A stretch of DNA of 34,911 bases from Capnocytophaga canis (GCF_000827555.1 NZ_CDOI01000068.1:1-34911), one strand, 5' to 3'. Numbered from the stretch's first letter, positions 25,754-34,180 are shown. Translations and numbers: made by a program. The notes: generated by a model not told the origin, from the sequence alone.

Positions 25754-25806
25754 TTATACTAAAATTTTAAATTAATAATATTATTATTTAGGTTTATTTT
25801 TTTTAT

Positions 25807-26499
25807 TCAGTGCCCAAGCAGAGAGTATGCCATTGAGGCAATTCCTATATTAACATTTTTAGCCTTGACCAATTGGGTGTAACAACTTTCGATAGTAGCC
25901 CCCGTAGTGATTAAATCATCGACTAATAAAATTTTGCAATTTTCAATTTTTTCAGTATTTTGTACTGAGAAAATGTTTTCACTATCCTTGAAACGACTCC
26001 ATAAGTCTTTTTTTGTTTGCGTAGTGTTGGCTTTCACTTTTATAAGTACATCATCTACGTAGTTAGCCCTCAAAATTTGAGCCAACTTTTGTCCAAAAAG
26101 AGCCACTTGATTGTATCCTCGCATTTTTAACTTTTTTTTATGCAACGGAACGGGTATAACTACATCAATTTCTTGAAAATGAGGAACGTTTTTTATTTTT
26201 TCACCTAACCATTCGCCTAACCACCCACCAATAGATTCCTTTTTTTGGTATTTTAATTGGTGAATCAAATGCTGAACCACACTGTCCTTATGGAAATAAA
26301 ACAAAGAGGTAGCTCCAAACAACTCACATTGACCGTAAAACCGTTCCAACAATCTATTGTCTTTGTGCAAATGTAATTGTGTTTCAATGAGTTTTCCTCT
26401 ACAATAAATACACAGAAATGTCTCCTCATGTCCTAAAACCTGACCACATCCTGAGCAGTATTCAGGAAATATCACAGATAGTAAACCTGAAAAAGACAT
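25807..26499 (-). CDS. comF: ComF family protein (phosphoribosyltransferase-like)
   Basis: A 230-residue cytosolic protein with an N-terminal zinc finger (Cys15, Cys18, Cys30, Cys33: CSGCG...CIYC) and a C-terminal type I phosphoribosyltransferase domain. The PRPP loop is ILLVDDLITTGATI (190-203). The family is linked to natural transformation (ComFC) and possibly DNA uptake or processing; the PRTase substrate is unknown. Length is usual. It diverges from glyS with 101 bp between start codons and has a perfect -7 box 22 nt upstream. Confidence 0.93.
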   Translation of the reverse strand: MSFSGLLSVIFPEYCSGCGQVLGHEETFLCIYCRGKLIETQLHLHKDNRLLERFYGQCELFGATSLFYFHKDSVVQHLIHQLKYQKKESIGGWLGEWLGEKIKNVPHFQEIDVVIPVPLHKKKLKMRGYNQVALFGQKLAQILRANYVDDVLIKVKANTTQTKKDLWSRFKDSENIFSVQNTEKIENCKILLVDDLITTGATIESCYTQLVKAKNVNIGIASMAYSLLGH

Positions 26500-26520
26500 A
26501 TTTTGTTATTTTATCTACGG

Positions 26521-26528
26521 CAAATATA
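26521..26528 (-). promoter_or_regulatory. -7 box for comF
   Basis: The minus strand reads TATATTTG followed by C, an exact TAnnTTTG(C), 22 nt before the ATG at 26499. Confidence 0.5.
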
Positions 26529-26550
26529 ATAATTTTTGAAATATATTTAC

Positions 26551-26558
26551 TAAGTTTG
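26551..26558 (+). promoter_or_regulatory. -7 box for glyS
   Basis: TAAGTTTG followed by C is an exact TAnnTTTG(C), 42 nt before the ATG at 26601 and only 22 bp from the divergent comF box. No TTTG is found at 17-23 nt upstream (the nearest is at 12 nt). Confidence 0.45.
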
Positions 26559-26600
26559 CAGTTAAAATATATTTTTTATCACCATAATATATTAGGACAA

Positions 26601-28148
26601 ATGGCAAATCAAGAAGAATTATTTAAACAAGTTATTTCACACGCCAAGGAATACGGCTATATTTTTCAATCAAGTGAGATATATGATGGACTCAGTGCAG
26701 TATATGATTACGCTCAAAATGGAGTGGAATTAAAGAAAAACATACGGGAGTATTGGTGGAAAGCAATGGTGCAAATGCACGAAAACATAGTAGGAATTGA
26801 TGCAGCAATTTTTATGCATCCAACCACTTGGAAAGCCTCAGGACACGTTGATGCATTTAACGATCCTCTTATCGATAACAAAGATTCTAAAAAACGTTAC
26901 CGCGCTGATGTGTTGGTCGAAGATTATGTAGCAAAAATTGAAGATAAAATAGAAAAAGAAGTAGCCAAGGCAGCAAAGCGTTTTGGAGAATCTTTTGATA
27001 AACAGCAATTTGTGACTACTAATGCTCGAGTTATTGAATATAAAGAAAAGGCGGATAGTATTCTGAAGCGTTTGGCAAAATCACTTGAAAATGAAGACTT
27101 AGCCGATGTAAAAGCTTTGATAGAAGAATTGGAAATCGTGTGTCCTATTTCGGGAAGCAAAAATTGGACAGAAGTGAAGCAATTCAACCTGATGTTTGGA
27201 ACAAAATTAGGTGCTACCACGGACACTGCAATGGATCTATATCTGCGTCCTGAAACAGCACAGGGAATTTTTGTAAACTTTTCTAATGTGCAAAAAACAG
27301 GGCGTATGAAAATTCCTTTTGGAATCGCTCAAACAGGTAAAGCGTTTAGAAATGAGATAGTTGCACGGCAATTTATCTTCCGTATGCGAGAGTTTGAACA
27401 AATGGAAATGCAGTTTTTTATCAAACCAGGAACGCAACAACAATGGTATGACTATTGGAAAGAGACGCGTTTAAATTGGCACTTATCATTAGGTTTAGGG
27501 GAAGAAAATTACCGTTTTCACGATCATGAAAAATTGGCTCATTATGCCGATGCGGCTTGCGATATTGAATTCAAGTTTCCGTTCGGATTCAAAGAATTAG
27601 AAGGTATTCACTCGCGTACTGATTTTGATTTAAGTAATCACGAAAAATATTCAGGTAAAAAATTACAATATTTCGATCCAGAGGAAAATAAGAGTTACGT
27701 GCCTTATGTATTAGAAACGTCCGTGGGACTTGATCGTTTGTTCTTAGCGGTGTTTTCAAATGCCTTGCAGGAAGAAACTTTGGAAGGAGGCGAAACCAGA
27801 ACCGTTTTACGTTTGCCTTTTGTATTAGCTCCTACCAAAGTAGCTATTTTGCCTTTGTTGAAAAAAGACGGACTACCTGAAATTGCCCGTGAAATTTTTG
27901 ATGATTTGAAATATGATTTCAACGTAGCCTACGACGAGAAGGATGCCGTAGGTCGTCGTTACCGCCGTCAAGATGCCGTAGGGACTCCTTTCTGTGTAAC
28001 GGTTGATCATCAAACTAAAGAGGATAATACAGTTACTCTACGCCATAGGGATACAATGGAACAGACACGTGTAGATATTAGCGACTTACGCAATATCATA
28101 TTTAAAGAAGTAGATATGAACCAATGGTTGCGTAAAACACAGAAGTAA
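26601..28148 (+). CDS. glyS: Glycine-tRNA ligase (single-chain, class II)
   Basis: A homodimeric (GlyQS-type) glycyl-tRNA synthetase of 515 residues that charges tRNA-Gly. The N-terminus (ELFKQVISHAKEYGYIFQSS, then YDYAQNGVELKKNI and WW) is typical. Class II motif 2 is FRNEI...FRMREFEQMEMQFF (about 249-275) and motif 3 lies in ETSVGLDRLFLAVF (about 373). The C-terminal anticodon-binding domain begins near LAPTKVAILPL. The start at ATG 26601 is the family start; the open frame extends upstream through the promoter and comF. A terminator hairpin follows, just ahead of the aminotransferase gene. Confidence 0.97.
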   Translation: MANQEELFKQVISHAKEYGYIFQSSEIYDGLSAVYDYAQNGVELKKNIREYWWKAMVQMHENIVGIDAAIFMHPTTWKASGHVDAFNDPLIDNKDSKKRYRADVLVEDYVAKIEDKIEKEVAKAAKRFGESFDKQQFVTTNARVIEYKEKADSILKRLAKSLENEDLADVKALIEELEIVCPISGSKNWTEVKQFNLMFGTKLGATTDTAMDLYLRPETAQGIFVNFSNVQKTGRMKIPFGIAQTGKAFRNEIVARQFIFRMREFEQMEMQFFIKPGTQQQWYDYWKETRLNWHLSLGLGEENYRFHDHEKLAHYADAACDIEFKFPFGFKELEGIHSRTDFDLSNHEKYSGKKLQYFDPEENKSYVPYVLETSVGLDRLFLAVFSNALQEETLEGGETRTVLRLPFVLAPTKVAILPLLKKDGLPEIAREIFDDLKYDFNVAYDEKDAVGRRYRRQDAVGTPFCVTVDHQTKEDNTVTLRHRDTMEQTRVDISDLRNIIFKEVDMNQWLRKTQK

Positions 28149-28200
28149 TCTATTGGTATTCATTTATTTGATTTTTTGTAATTAATAAATTAATTCAGAG

Positions 28201-28237
28201 GATTGGGAGGTAAAGAAAGTTTTTCTCCCAATCTTTT
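28201..28237 (+). terminator. Terminator after glyS
   Basis: GATTGGGAG (28201-28209) pairs with CTCCCAATC (28225-28233), followed by TTTT. It lies 52 bp past the glyS stop and 22 bp before the next ATG, so it partly insulates the aminotransferase gene. Confidence 0.75.
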
Positions 28238-28258
28238 CGTGCGTTGATAAGAATTTTT

Positions 28259-29458
28259 ATGTCAAACCTATCCCAAAAAGAAGATTTTTTAAAATATCAA
28301 GCTCCTACATCGCCCTATCCGATGTTGTTGGAGGTTTCACATGCCAAGGGAAACTATATTTTCACCACCGACGGTAAAAAATATTTAGATTTTGTAGCAG
28401 GGGTTTCGGCTTGTACTTTAGGACATTGCCATCCAAAGGTAGTGGAAGCAATTCAAAAACAGTGCGAAACCTATATGCATGTGATGGTTTATGGTGAATA
28501 TGTTCAAAAACCAGCTGTAGATTTTTGTAAATTGTTAGCAGAGCATCTGCCTGAAAATTTGAATACTACTTATTTAGTAAATTCTGGAACGGAAGCCATC
28601 GAAGGCTCTGTGAAACTTGCCAAACGAGCCACGGGACGTACCCAACTTATAGCAGCTAAAAATGCCTATCATGGAAATACCCAAGGTTCCATGAGTTTGA
28701 TGGGGTACGAAGAGCGTAAGCAACCTTTTCGTCCATTATTGCCTGATGTGGATTTTATTGAATTTAATAATGAATCTGATATTCAGAAAATTACTCACCG
28801 TACAGCAGGAGTTGTTTTAGAAAGTATTCAAGGAGGAGCGGGATTCATAGAACCGCAAAATGACTATTTAGTAAAAGTTAAAAGACGCTGTGAAGAGGTA
28901 GGAGCATTGCTTATTATTGATGAAATTCAGCCAGGTTTTGGGCGTACAGGGACGTTGTTTGGATTCCAAAACTACGGTTTCGTACCTGATATCATCGCCA
29001 TCGGTAAGGGAATGGCGAGTGGATTGCCTGTCGGAGCGTTTGTAGCGTCCAACGAGTTGATGAAGTTGTTATCCCACAGCCCAAAATTGGGACATATTAC
29101 TACCTTTGGAGGAAATCCCGTCATAGCTGCTGCTTCCTTAGCTACCTTAAAAGAGTTGCTGACTACCGATCTTATGGCACAAACTGTAGAGAAAGAAAAA
29201 CTATTTCGGAAATATTTACAACACCCATTGATTGAAAGTGTTAACGGGCGAGGATTGATGTTAGCAATAATCTTGCAATCGGCTGAAATTGCTGATTTTG
29301 TAGTTAACTATTGTCAAGATAAAGGACTGATAGTCTATTGGTTACTTTTTGAGCGAAGAGCCGTTCGTCTGTCGCCTCCATTGACATTGACTGAAGCAGA
29401 AATCGAAATTGGTTGTGAGATTATTATCGAAGCACTAAATGCTTATAGATGTAGATAA
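28259..29458 (+). CDS. Class III aminotransferase (aspartate aminotransferase family)
   Basis: A PLP-dependent fold type I, class III aminotransferase of 399 residues, of the acetylornithine/4-aminobutyrate type. Visible markers are NSGTEAIEGSVKLAKRATGR (substrate and phosphate binding), the PLP-interacting DEIQPGFGRTG, and the Schiff-base lysine in AIGKGMASG (about residue 250). The N-terminus SNLSQKEDFLKYQAPTSPYP is characteristic of a flavobacterial subgroup annotated only as 'aspartate aminotransferase family'. The true amino donor is not known; no arginine-biosynthesis neighbours are present. The start was chosen at ATG 28259; an in-frame TTG lies 15 bp upstream. Confidence 0.88.
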   Translation: MSNLSQKEDFLKYQAPTSPYPMLLEVSHAKGNYIFTTDGKKYLDFVAGVSACTLGHCHPKVVEAIQKQCETYMHVMVYGEYVQKPAVDFCKLLAEHLPENLNTTYLVNSGTEAIEGSVKLAKRATGRTQLIAAKNAYHGNTQGSMSLMGYEERKQPFRPLLPDVDFIEFNNESDIQKITHRTAGVVLESIQGGAGFIEPQNDYLVKVKRRCEEVGALLIIDEIQPGFGRTGTLFGFQNYGFVPDIIAIGKGMASGLPVGAFVASNELMKLLSHSPKLGHITTFGGNPVIAAASLATLKELLTTDLMAQTVEKEKLFRKYLQHPLIESVNGRGLMLAIILQSAEIADFVVNYCQDKGLIVYWLLFERRAVRLSPPLTLTEAEIEIGCEIIIEALNAYRCR

Positions 29459-29510
29459 GGAACTCTTTTCTAATAACAATCACTGAATTGGAAAATGTAT
29501 TCTAATTGTT

Positions 29511-29546
29511 GCCAAAGTTATGATTCTTAAGAATCATAACTTTGGC
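29511..29546. terminator. 36-bp perfect palindrome, probable bidirectional terminator
   Basis: GCCAAAGTTATGATTCTT (29511-29528) is followed immediately by its exact reverse complement (29529-29546). As RNA it would form a 16-bp stem with a TTAA loop on either strand. It is in the 200-bp gap between the convergent aminotransferase and tsaD genes. A weaker hairpin TCAACC/GGTTGA (29622-29627 and 29641-29646) lies nearer to tsaD; the rest is unremarkable. Confidence 0.7.
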
Positions 29547-29658
29547 GAAATTGTTTATAAATCTTTTCAATGAATAAAGATAATATTCCTAATAAAAAGT
29601 AGGCGTCACACCTCTTTTTAGTCAACCTCAATCACAATTTGGTTGAATATTTTGAGAA

Positions 29659-30684
29659 TCAATGCTCATTCCCAAGTTCCCAGCGGGATTTTGCTGTAAC
29701 TTCTTGGCTTGTAAATAGTTTTTCTCTATACTTATGGTATCCAACAATGCCAATCATAGCAGCGTTATCTGTACAGTATTCAAACTTTGGAATGTAGGTT
29801 TCCCAACCGTATTTTTCTCCCAAAGATTGTAATGTTTCGCGGATACCAGAATTGGCAGACACGCCGCCACCGATGGCAATCTGTTTTATATTAGTCTGTT
29901 TTACTGCTTTTTTTAGCTTGGACATTAGTATGTCGATAATGGTATGTTGTACCGAAGCACAGATGTCGGGCATGTTTTCCTTAATAAAATTGGGGTTTTC
30001 CTTTGTCTGTTTCTGGACGAAATATAATACAGCTGTCTTTAATCCTGAAAAACTGAAATTCAATTCATTTGTTTGAGGTTTTGGAAAAGAAAAGGCTTTC
30101 GGATTTCCTTCTTTTGCATATTTATCAATAAGAGGTCCTCCAGGGTAGGGGAGACCTAAAATTTTAGCAGTTTTATCAAAAGCCTCTCCTACAGCATCAT
30201 CTAAAGTTTCACCCAAGACTTCCATAGAAAAAAAACTATCAACTCGGACTATTTGCGTATGTCCACCACTGATAGTCATCGCTAGAAAAGGAAATTCAGG
30301 TCTTTTAGTTCCCTCATCAATGAAATGAGCTAAAATATGAGCTTGCATATGGTTCACCTCAATAAGAGGAATGTTGAGCCCCATTGAAAGGGATTTAGCA
30401 AAAGAAGTGCCGACTAATAGTGATCCCATTAGTCCTGGCCCTCGTGTGAATGCAATTGCTGATAGTTCGTTTTGTGATATTCTGGCTTCTTTTAACGCAC
30501 GGTCTACTACAGGTACGATATTCTGCAAATGTGCCCGAGAAGCTAATTCGGGAACTACACCGCCATACTTTCGGTGAACATCTTGATTAGCAACAACATT
30601 TGAGAGTACACAATCATTTTTTAGAACTGCTGCAGAGGTATCATCACACGAAGATTCGATAGCTAAAATATATGTATTGGTCAT
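29659..30684 (-). CDS. tsaD: tRNA N6-adenosine threonylcarbamoyltransferase TsaD
   Basis: Transfers the threonylcarbamoyl group from TC-AMP to A37 of ANN-decoding tRNAs (t6A). At 341 residues it has the ASKHA fold signatures AIESSCDDTSAAV (8-20), the metal-binding HMQAH (His112, His116), GGGVSANSG near the C-terminal half, and a conserved CTDNAAMIG with the third metal ligand Asp. It is complete and standard in length. Its supply enzyme Sua5/TsaC is at 1111-1671 in the same window; TsaB and TsaE are not present. The gene lies downstream of the metal-related operon but is separated from it by a T-tailed terminator. Confidence 0.97.
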   Translation of the reverse strand: MTNTYILAIESSCDDTSAAVLKNDCVLSNVVANQDVHRKYGGVVPELASRAHLQNIVPVVDRALKEARISQNELSAIAFTRGPGLMGSLLVGTSFAKSLSMGLNIPLIEVNHMQAHILAHFIDEGTKRPEFPFLAMTISGGHTQIVRVDSFFSMEVLGETLDDAVGEAFDKTAKILGLPYPGGPLIDKYAKEGNPKAFSFPKPQTNELNFSFSGLKTAVLYFVQKQTKENPNFIKENMPDICASVQHTIIDILMSKLKKAVKQTNIKQIAIGGGVSANSGIRETLQSLGEKYGWETYIPKFEYCTDNAAMIGIVGYHKYREKLFTSQEVTAKSRWELGNEH

Positions 30685-30718
30685 TTCTCTGATGATTTTA
30701 TCAATGATAAAAAAGGTA

Positions 30719-30761
30719 CTCGGGAATTGATTCTATATTTTTGGTTACTTCAAACCCCGAG
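30719..30761 (-). terminator. Terminator of the HYC/TonB/HMA operon
   Basis: On the minus strand CTCGGG (30756-30761) pairs with CCCGAG (30719-30724), and after TACC a T7 run follows. It lies about 38 bp after the HMA gene stop and 34 bp before the tsaD start, so it ends the operon. Confidence 0.65.
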
Positions 30762-30798
30762 ACTTTTAAATTTTTATTATATGGAACTTTTTACTGAA

Positions 30799-31152
30799 TT
30801 ATTCAGGTAATCGTTCGTATAAGCAACAATGATGTAGTTTTTCATACGTTTTTTCATCAGCTTTGATTTTACCCGCATCATGCCCTATTTTAGCAATCGC
30901 TTTTTGTACATCTTCCACCGAACATTTACGCTCATCAATAACTATTTTCATGTTCCCGCTATCTACATTCCAATCTGCACTTTTCACCCCCTTAACCGAA
31001 TAAGCAGCTTTTTCAATACGTTTTTTACACATTTGGCAATTCCCACCCACAGGGAATTCTGCTTTTTTGTTCTTGTTGATTTCTTTCGTTTCTTGTGCGT
31101 TTACTAAAGTTAAGCAGAGTAAACTTGTGATTAAAAATAAAATATTTCTCAT
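30799..31152 (-). CDS. Exported heavy-metal-associated (HMA) domain protein
   Basis: A 117-residue exported protein: signal peptide (about 1-20, ending NAQ), a short Lys-rich linker, then an HMA/CopZ-like ferredoxin fold with the soft-metal motif GNCQMC (Cys39, Cys42) and the family pattern KRIEKAAYSVKGVKSADWN...KIVID. The C-terminus adds HHCC (Cys109, Cys110) and another cysteine lies at 77. CxxC HMA domains bind Cu(I), Zn(II) or similar ions; here the domain would sit in the periplasm. It begins 19 bp after the TonB-receptor stop and ends the operon. A role in passing metal from the receptor is inference. Confidence 0.88.
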   Translation of the reverse strand: MRNILFLITSLLCLTLVNAQETKEINKNKKAEFPVGGNCQMCKKRIEKAAYSVKGVKSADWNVDSGNMKIVIDERKCSVEDVQKAIAKIGHDAGKIKADEKTYEKLHHCCLYERLPE

Positions 31153-31171
31153 AAATGGGTATAAATTTAAA

Positions 31172-33430
31172 TTAGTGTTTAAAATTTCTGATTTTTAGGC
31201 GTAAACCTCCATAAATCATTCTGCCAAATGCAGGAGCATACAGCATTGTAGCATCAAAAAATGAGCCAAAAGGATCGTTAGCAGCTAAAATTCCGTTATC
31301 TTGTTTATAATTACCTATGTTTTCGCCTCCAAGATATATTTCGAAGTTATGTGAAAAAACTTTGGTTATTTGAGCATTAAAAATTCCGAAAGAAGGAGCG
31401 TAATCTTCTAACCTATAAGGGATTGGGTTTTGTTTTGTAGAAGGAAGTCGTTGTGTTCCCACCCAATTGTAGGTGAAGTCAAACTTCCATTTACGATGAT
31501 TTTTTTCATGATTTTCTTCGGTCTCATATCCAATATTCACAAAGAAACGATGTTTTGGAGTTAGCGGTTTTTCCATTTGATTTTTAATGTATTGTGTTTT
31601 AACATCGTAATATTTGTACGCACTTTTAACATCTAATCCTTGTATTGGAGAAAGACTAAATTCCGCTTGAAATGAATTGGCGAAACTTTTCCCTTCTAAA
31701 TCATAAAACCAAGCTTGCTGAGGAGAATTATCTAAATCGATAACTACTTGATTTTCAAAAGAAGTGCCGTACCAATCAATTACGAATTCCGCTTTGCGGT
31801 TTAATATATGGAAAGATTGAAGAAAGCTAATTCCGTAGTTCCAAGCGATTTCAGGGTTCAAACCGTATATTTTATCATTTTTTTGAATGATATTGAAATC
31901 TCTGTTTGATATGAAAAGATGTTGATTTTCAGCGAAAATATTAGCCATTCGTTTTCCTCTTCCTGCCGAAATTCGCAAAGTTGATTCATTCCAAGGGATA
32001 TATCGTAAATGGAATCGAGGTGTGATAAAATTTCCTAAATGGTTATGACTATCGGCACGAATTCCAGCTACCAAACTCAAATTATCCAAATTGTCGTACG
32101 TATATTCAAAAAAAACACCTATTGATTTATCAATTCGAGAGTAATTTGCTTCAAAATTTGAGTCAATCCATTCGTAAAAATCATCGTAAACAATATTGAA
32201 ACCAGTAGCAAATTTGTTTTTCGTATTGCTGATGATCGAATTGTATAATAAATTTGAATACCAACTTTTTTGATGTATATCATATTGATTCATACCAAAA
32301 TACGAGTTTTGACGATGGGATAAGAACGCATTTTGGAATCCGAAACTTTTGTACGAAGCATCAGGGAAAACGTATCCTATTTTATTTGAAACACTTAGCT
32401 TTTCGGAATCAATTTCGCTTCCCCAATTTTTTTTAGATTTTTTTTCTTTTGAAGGGTCAAAGTTTAGTTGCCCAGCTTGACGCTCATCCTTCATATAGTT
32501 CAGATTTAAGAAACTTACCCAACCGTTCTCATTATCAGTATATTGCCATCTATTTAATACATTGATTTGATTGCCTATTGGCATATCAAGAAAACCATCA
32601 TGATTATGGTCATTTTTTTGGCGGGTTATATTTCCATGAGTTAAGATAGAGGTACTTAATTTAGGGGAAATTTTATGATTCAAATGAGCATTAATTTCGA
32701 ATCGACTGTCCTGTGAGCCGTATAAATTCAAAAAGAAAGGAATATCAGTTGCAGGTTTCAAAAATTCGTAATTAATTTGTCCTGAGATGCTTTCATATCC
32801 ATTGATAACACTTCCTGCTCCTTTGGTAATTTGAATACTTTCAATCCAAGTACCAGGAACGAACGACATTCCATAGGCTTGTAGAGCCCCCCTAAGCGTT
32901 GGTATGTTTTCTTCTGCCATTAAGATATAAGGACTTGTAAGTCCAAGCATTTTAATTTGTTTATTTCCTGTTACGGCATCTGAAAAATTTACGTCAATAG
33001 AAGGGTTTGTAGAAAAACTTTCTGAAAGGTTACAACAAGCAGCTTTTAAAAGTTCACCACTACTCATTGTTTGTAAATTAGCAATTTGATATTTAGCACG
33101 AATAGTGGTGGCTCTTTTATGAGTCACAACCACTTCGTCTAGATTGTTTTCAGCTTTTAATATAACCTCTAAAGGGGTTGATGAAGTTATGGTTAATCGT
33201 TCTGTTTCAAATCCTATGTAACTAATGATTAATACATTCGTTTTTTCAGTTCGTTTTATTGTAAATCCACCTTCATCATTAGTAGAAACACCTATGGAAG
33301 TTCCTTCCCAATAAACATTTACCCCTGTCATAGGCTGTTTTTCTTGGTCAAAAACGTTTCCTTTTACATACTCTTGGGAAAAAATGCCAATAGGCAAAAT
33401 GCCTAAAAGCATAAATATATATTTTTTCAT
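31172..33430 (-). CDS. TonB-dependent receptor of a metal-linked operon
   Basis: A 752-residue outer-membrane receptor. A signal peptide (about 1-19, ending FSQ) is followed by a carboxypeptidase-regulatory-like domain (~20-95: GNVFDQEKQPMTGVNVYWEGTSIGVSTNDEG), a TonB-box-like NNLDEVVVTHK (96-106), the plug domain (~110-240) and a 22-strand-type barrel. The plug begins with an uncommon cysteine pair, KAACCNLSESF (Cys132, Cys133). The start is ATG 33430; the open frame goes further up but through a -7 box. It lies between a HYC_CC_PP-type gene and an HMA gene, which suggests soft-metal (copper-like) or metallophore import; haem or siderophore transport is the alternative. Confidence 0.88.
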   Translation of the reverse strand: MKKYIFMLLGILPIGIFSQEYVKGNVFDQEKQPMTGVNVYWEGTSIGVSTNDEGGFTIKRTEKTNVLIISYIGFETERLTITSSTPLEVILKAENNLDEVVVTHKRATTIRAKYQIANLQTMSSGELLKAACCNLSESFSTNPSIDVNFSDAVTGNKQIKMLGLTSPYILMAEENIPTLRGALQAYGMSFVPGTWIESIQITKGAGSVINGYESISGQINYEFLKPATDIPFFLNLYGSQDSRFEINAHLNHKISPKLSTSILTHGNITRQKNDHNHDGFLDMPIGNQINVLNRWQYTDNENGWVSFLNLNYMKDERQAGQLNFDPSKEKKSKKNWGSEIDSEKLSVSNKIGYVFPDASYKSFGFQNAFLSHRQNSYFGMNQYDIHQKSWYSNLLYNSIISNTKNKFATGFNIVYDDFYEWIDSNFEANYSRIDKSIGVFFEYTYDNLDNLSLVAGIRADSHNHLGNFITPRFHLRYIPWNESTLRISAGRGKRMANIFAENQHLFISNRDFNIIQKNDKIYGLNPEIAWNYGISFLQSFHILNRKAEFVIDWYGTSFENQVVIDLDNSPQQAWFYDLEGKSFANSFQAEFSLSPIQGLDVKSAYKYYDVKTQYIKNQMEKPLTPKHRFFVNIGYETEENHEKNHRKWKFDFTYNWVGTQRLPSTKQNPIPYRLEDYAPSFGIFNAQITKVFSHNFEIYLGGENIGNYKQDNGILAANDPFGSFFDATMLYAPAFGRMIYGGLRLKIRNFKH

Positions 33431-33474
33431 TATTATTTTGTATTTTATGTATTTTTTACTTTTTAAATTATAAT

Positions 33475-33482
33475 CAAATGTA
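33475..33482 (-). promoter_or_regulatory. -7 box for the TonB receptor gene
   Basis: The minus strand reads TACATTTG, an exact TAnnTTTG, 44 nt upstream of the ATG at 33430. A TTG sits 25 nt upstream of it (33508-33510), slightly too far. It may give the receptor a second, internal promoter within the operon. Confidence 0.4.
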
Positions 33483-33559
33483 CACGAAGTCATAAAAAGC
33501 ATATTATCAATGAGATAAAATGTTTTATGAATTTGACGCAATCATACTAAAAAGTAAAT

Positions 33560-34003
33560 TTATGCATAAAATACGAGCTGACAATATAGCTTATAAAGAG
33601 GAGGAGCATTCGAATCTACATAAAATGAAGGAATGCTTTTTTTTGTTTTTTTGGTTATTATAAATGGAGGTTGAGCGACTGATATTTGTGTTAAAACACA
33701 TGGATACAAATGCCACTCAAAAGATTTTGTGGTAATTTTTCCGTTGTCATAATCCGATGACTCGAAAAAATCGCCATCACAACATTCGTCGTGAAGATCT
33801 TCACTTGATGAAAGATTATCATCATAGATAATACAGCAATCTTTTGATAAAGAAGAACATATGTCCTCATTATCTGTTGCGTATATATATTTGAAAGAAA
33901 TGTGGGTCAGCTGTTCTTGACAAAAATGCAAATCAAAACCCCATCCTGAATTTGAAAATAGGATGAAAATAGTTAATAATATGCTTGTTATTCTGCGAAC
34001 CAT
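33560..34003 (-). CDS. HYC_CC_PP family small exported protein
   Basis: A 147-residue protein with a signal peptide (about 1-22, MVRRITSILLTIFILFSNSG) and the spaced motifs that name the family: HFC (26-28, the HYC position), a CC pair at 56-57 and another at 74-75 (DECC), and PP at 134-135 in NAPPLYKLYCQLVFYA. The middle is Asp/Glu/Ser-rich. The family is known only from Bacteroidota and has no defined function that I know of; it commonly lies next to TonB receptors and HMA proteins. The start was placed at ATG 34003; upstream in-frame ATGs would cross the -7 box. The 129-bp gap to the receptor gene carries a second -7 box. Confidence 0.82.
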   Translation of the reverse strand: MVRRITSILLTIFILFSNSGWGFDLHFCQEQLTHISFKYIYATDNEDICSSLSKDCCIIYDDNLSSSEDLHDECCDGDFFESSDYDNGKITTKSFEWHLYPCVLTQISVAQPPFIITKKTKKSIPSFYVDSNAPPLYKLYCQLVFYA

Positions 34004-34011
34004 AGCGAATG

Positions 34012-34019
34012 CAAAGCTA
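34012..34019 (-). promoter_or_regulatory. -7 box for the HYC_CC_PP gene, close to the start codon
   Basis: The minus strand reads TAGCTTTG followed by C, an exact TAnnTTTG(C), with only 8 nt between it and the ATG at 34003. A transcript starting 5-8 nt downstream would be nearly leaderless. No TTTG is found at the -33 distance. Confidence 0.45.
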
Positions 34020-34180
34020 ATGATTTTTTTTGAAATAAGGTAAAATAAAACTGTTTTTTTGTTGCTTAGATTCAATTCCCAAAGAAATCTTGTATTTTTT
34101 AGCACAACTATTCGAAACTTTTAAAATAAAAGTTGCCTGAGAATGTCGTATATTTGAAAAATCCCCATTTTTTTTCAATT

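Noticed and set aside
33431-33541. 37-residue N-terminal extension of the TonB receptor
   Set aside because: It places the signal peptide internally and crosses the -7 box at 33475-33482; ATG 33430 gives a normal signal peptide.
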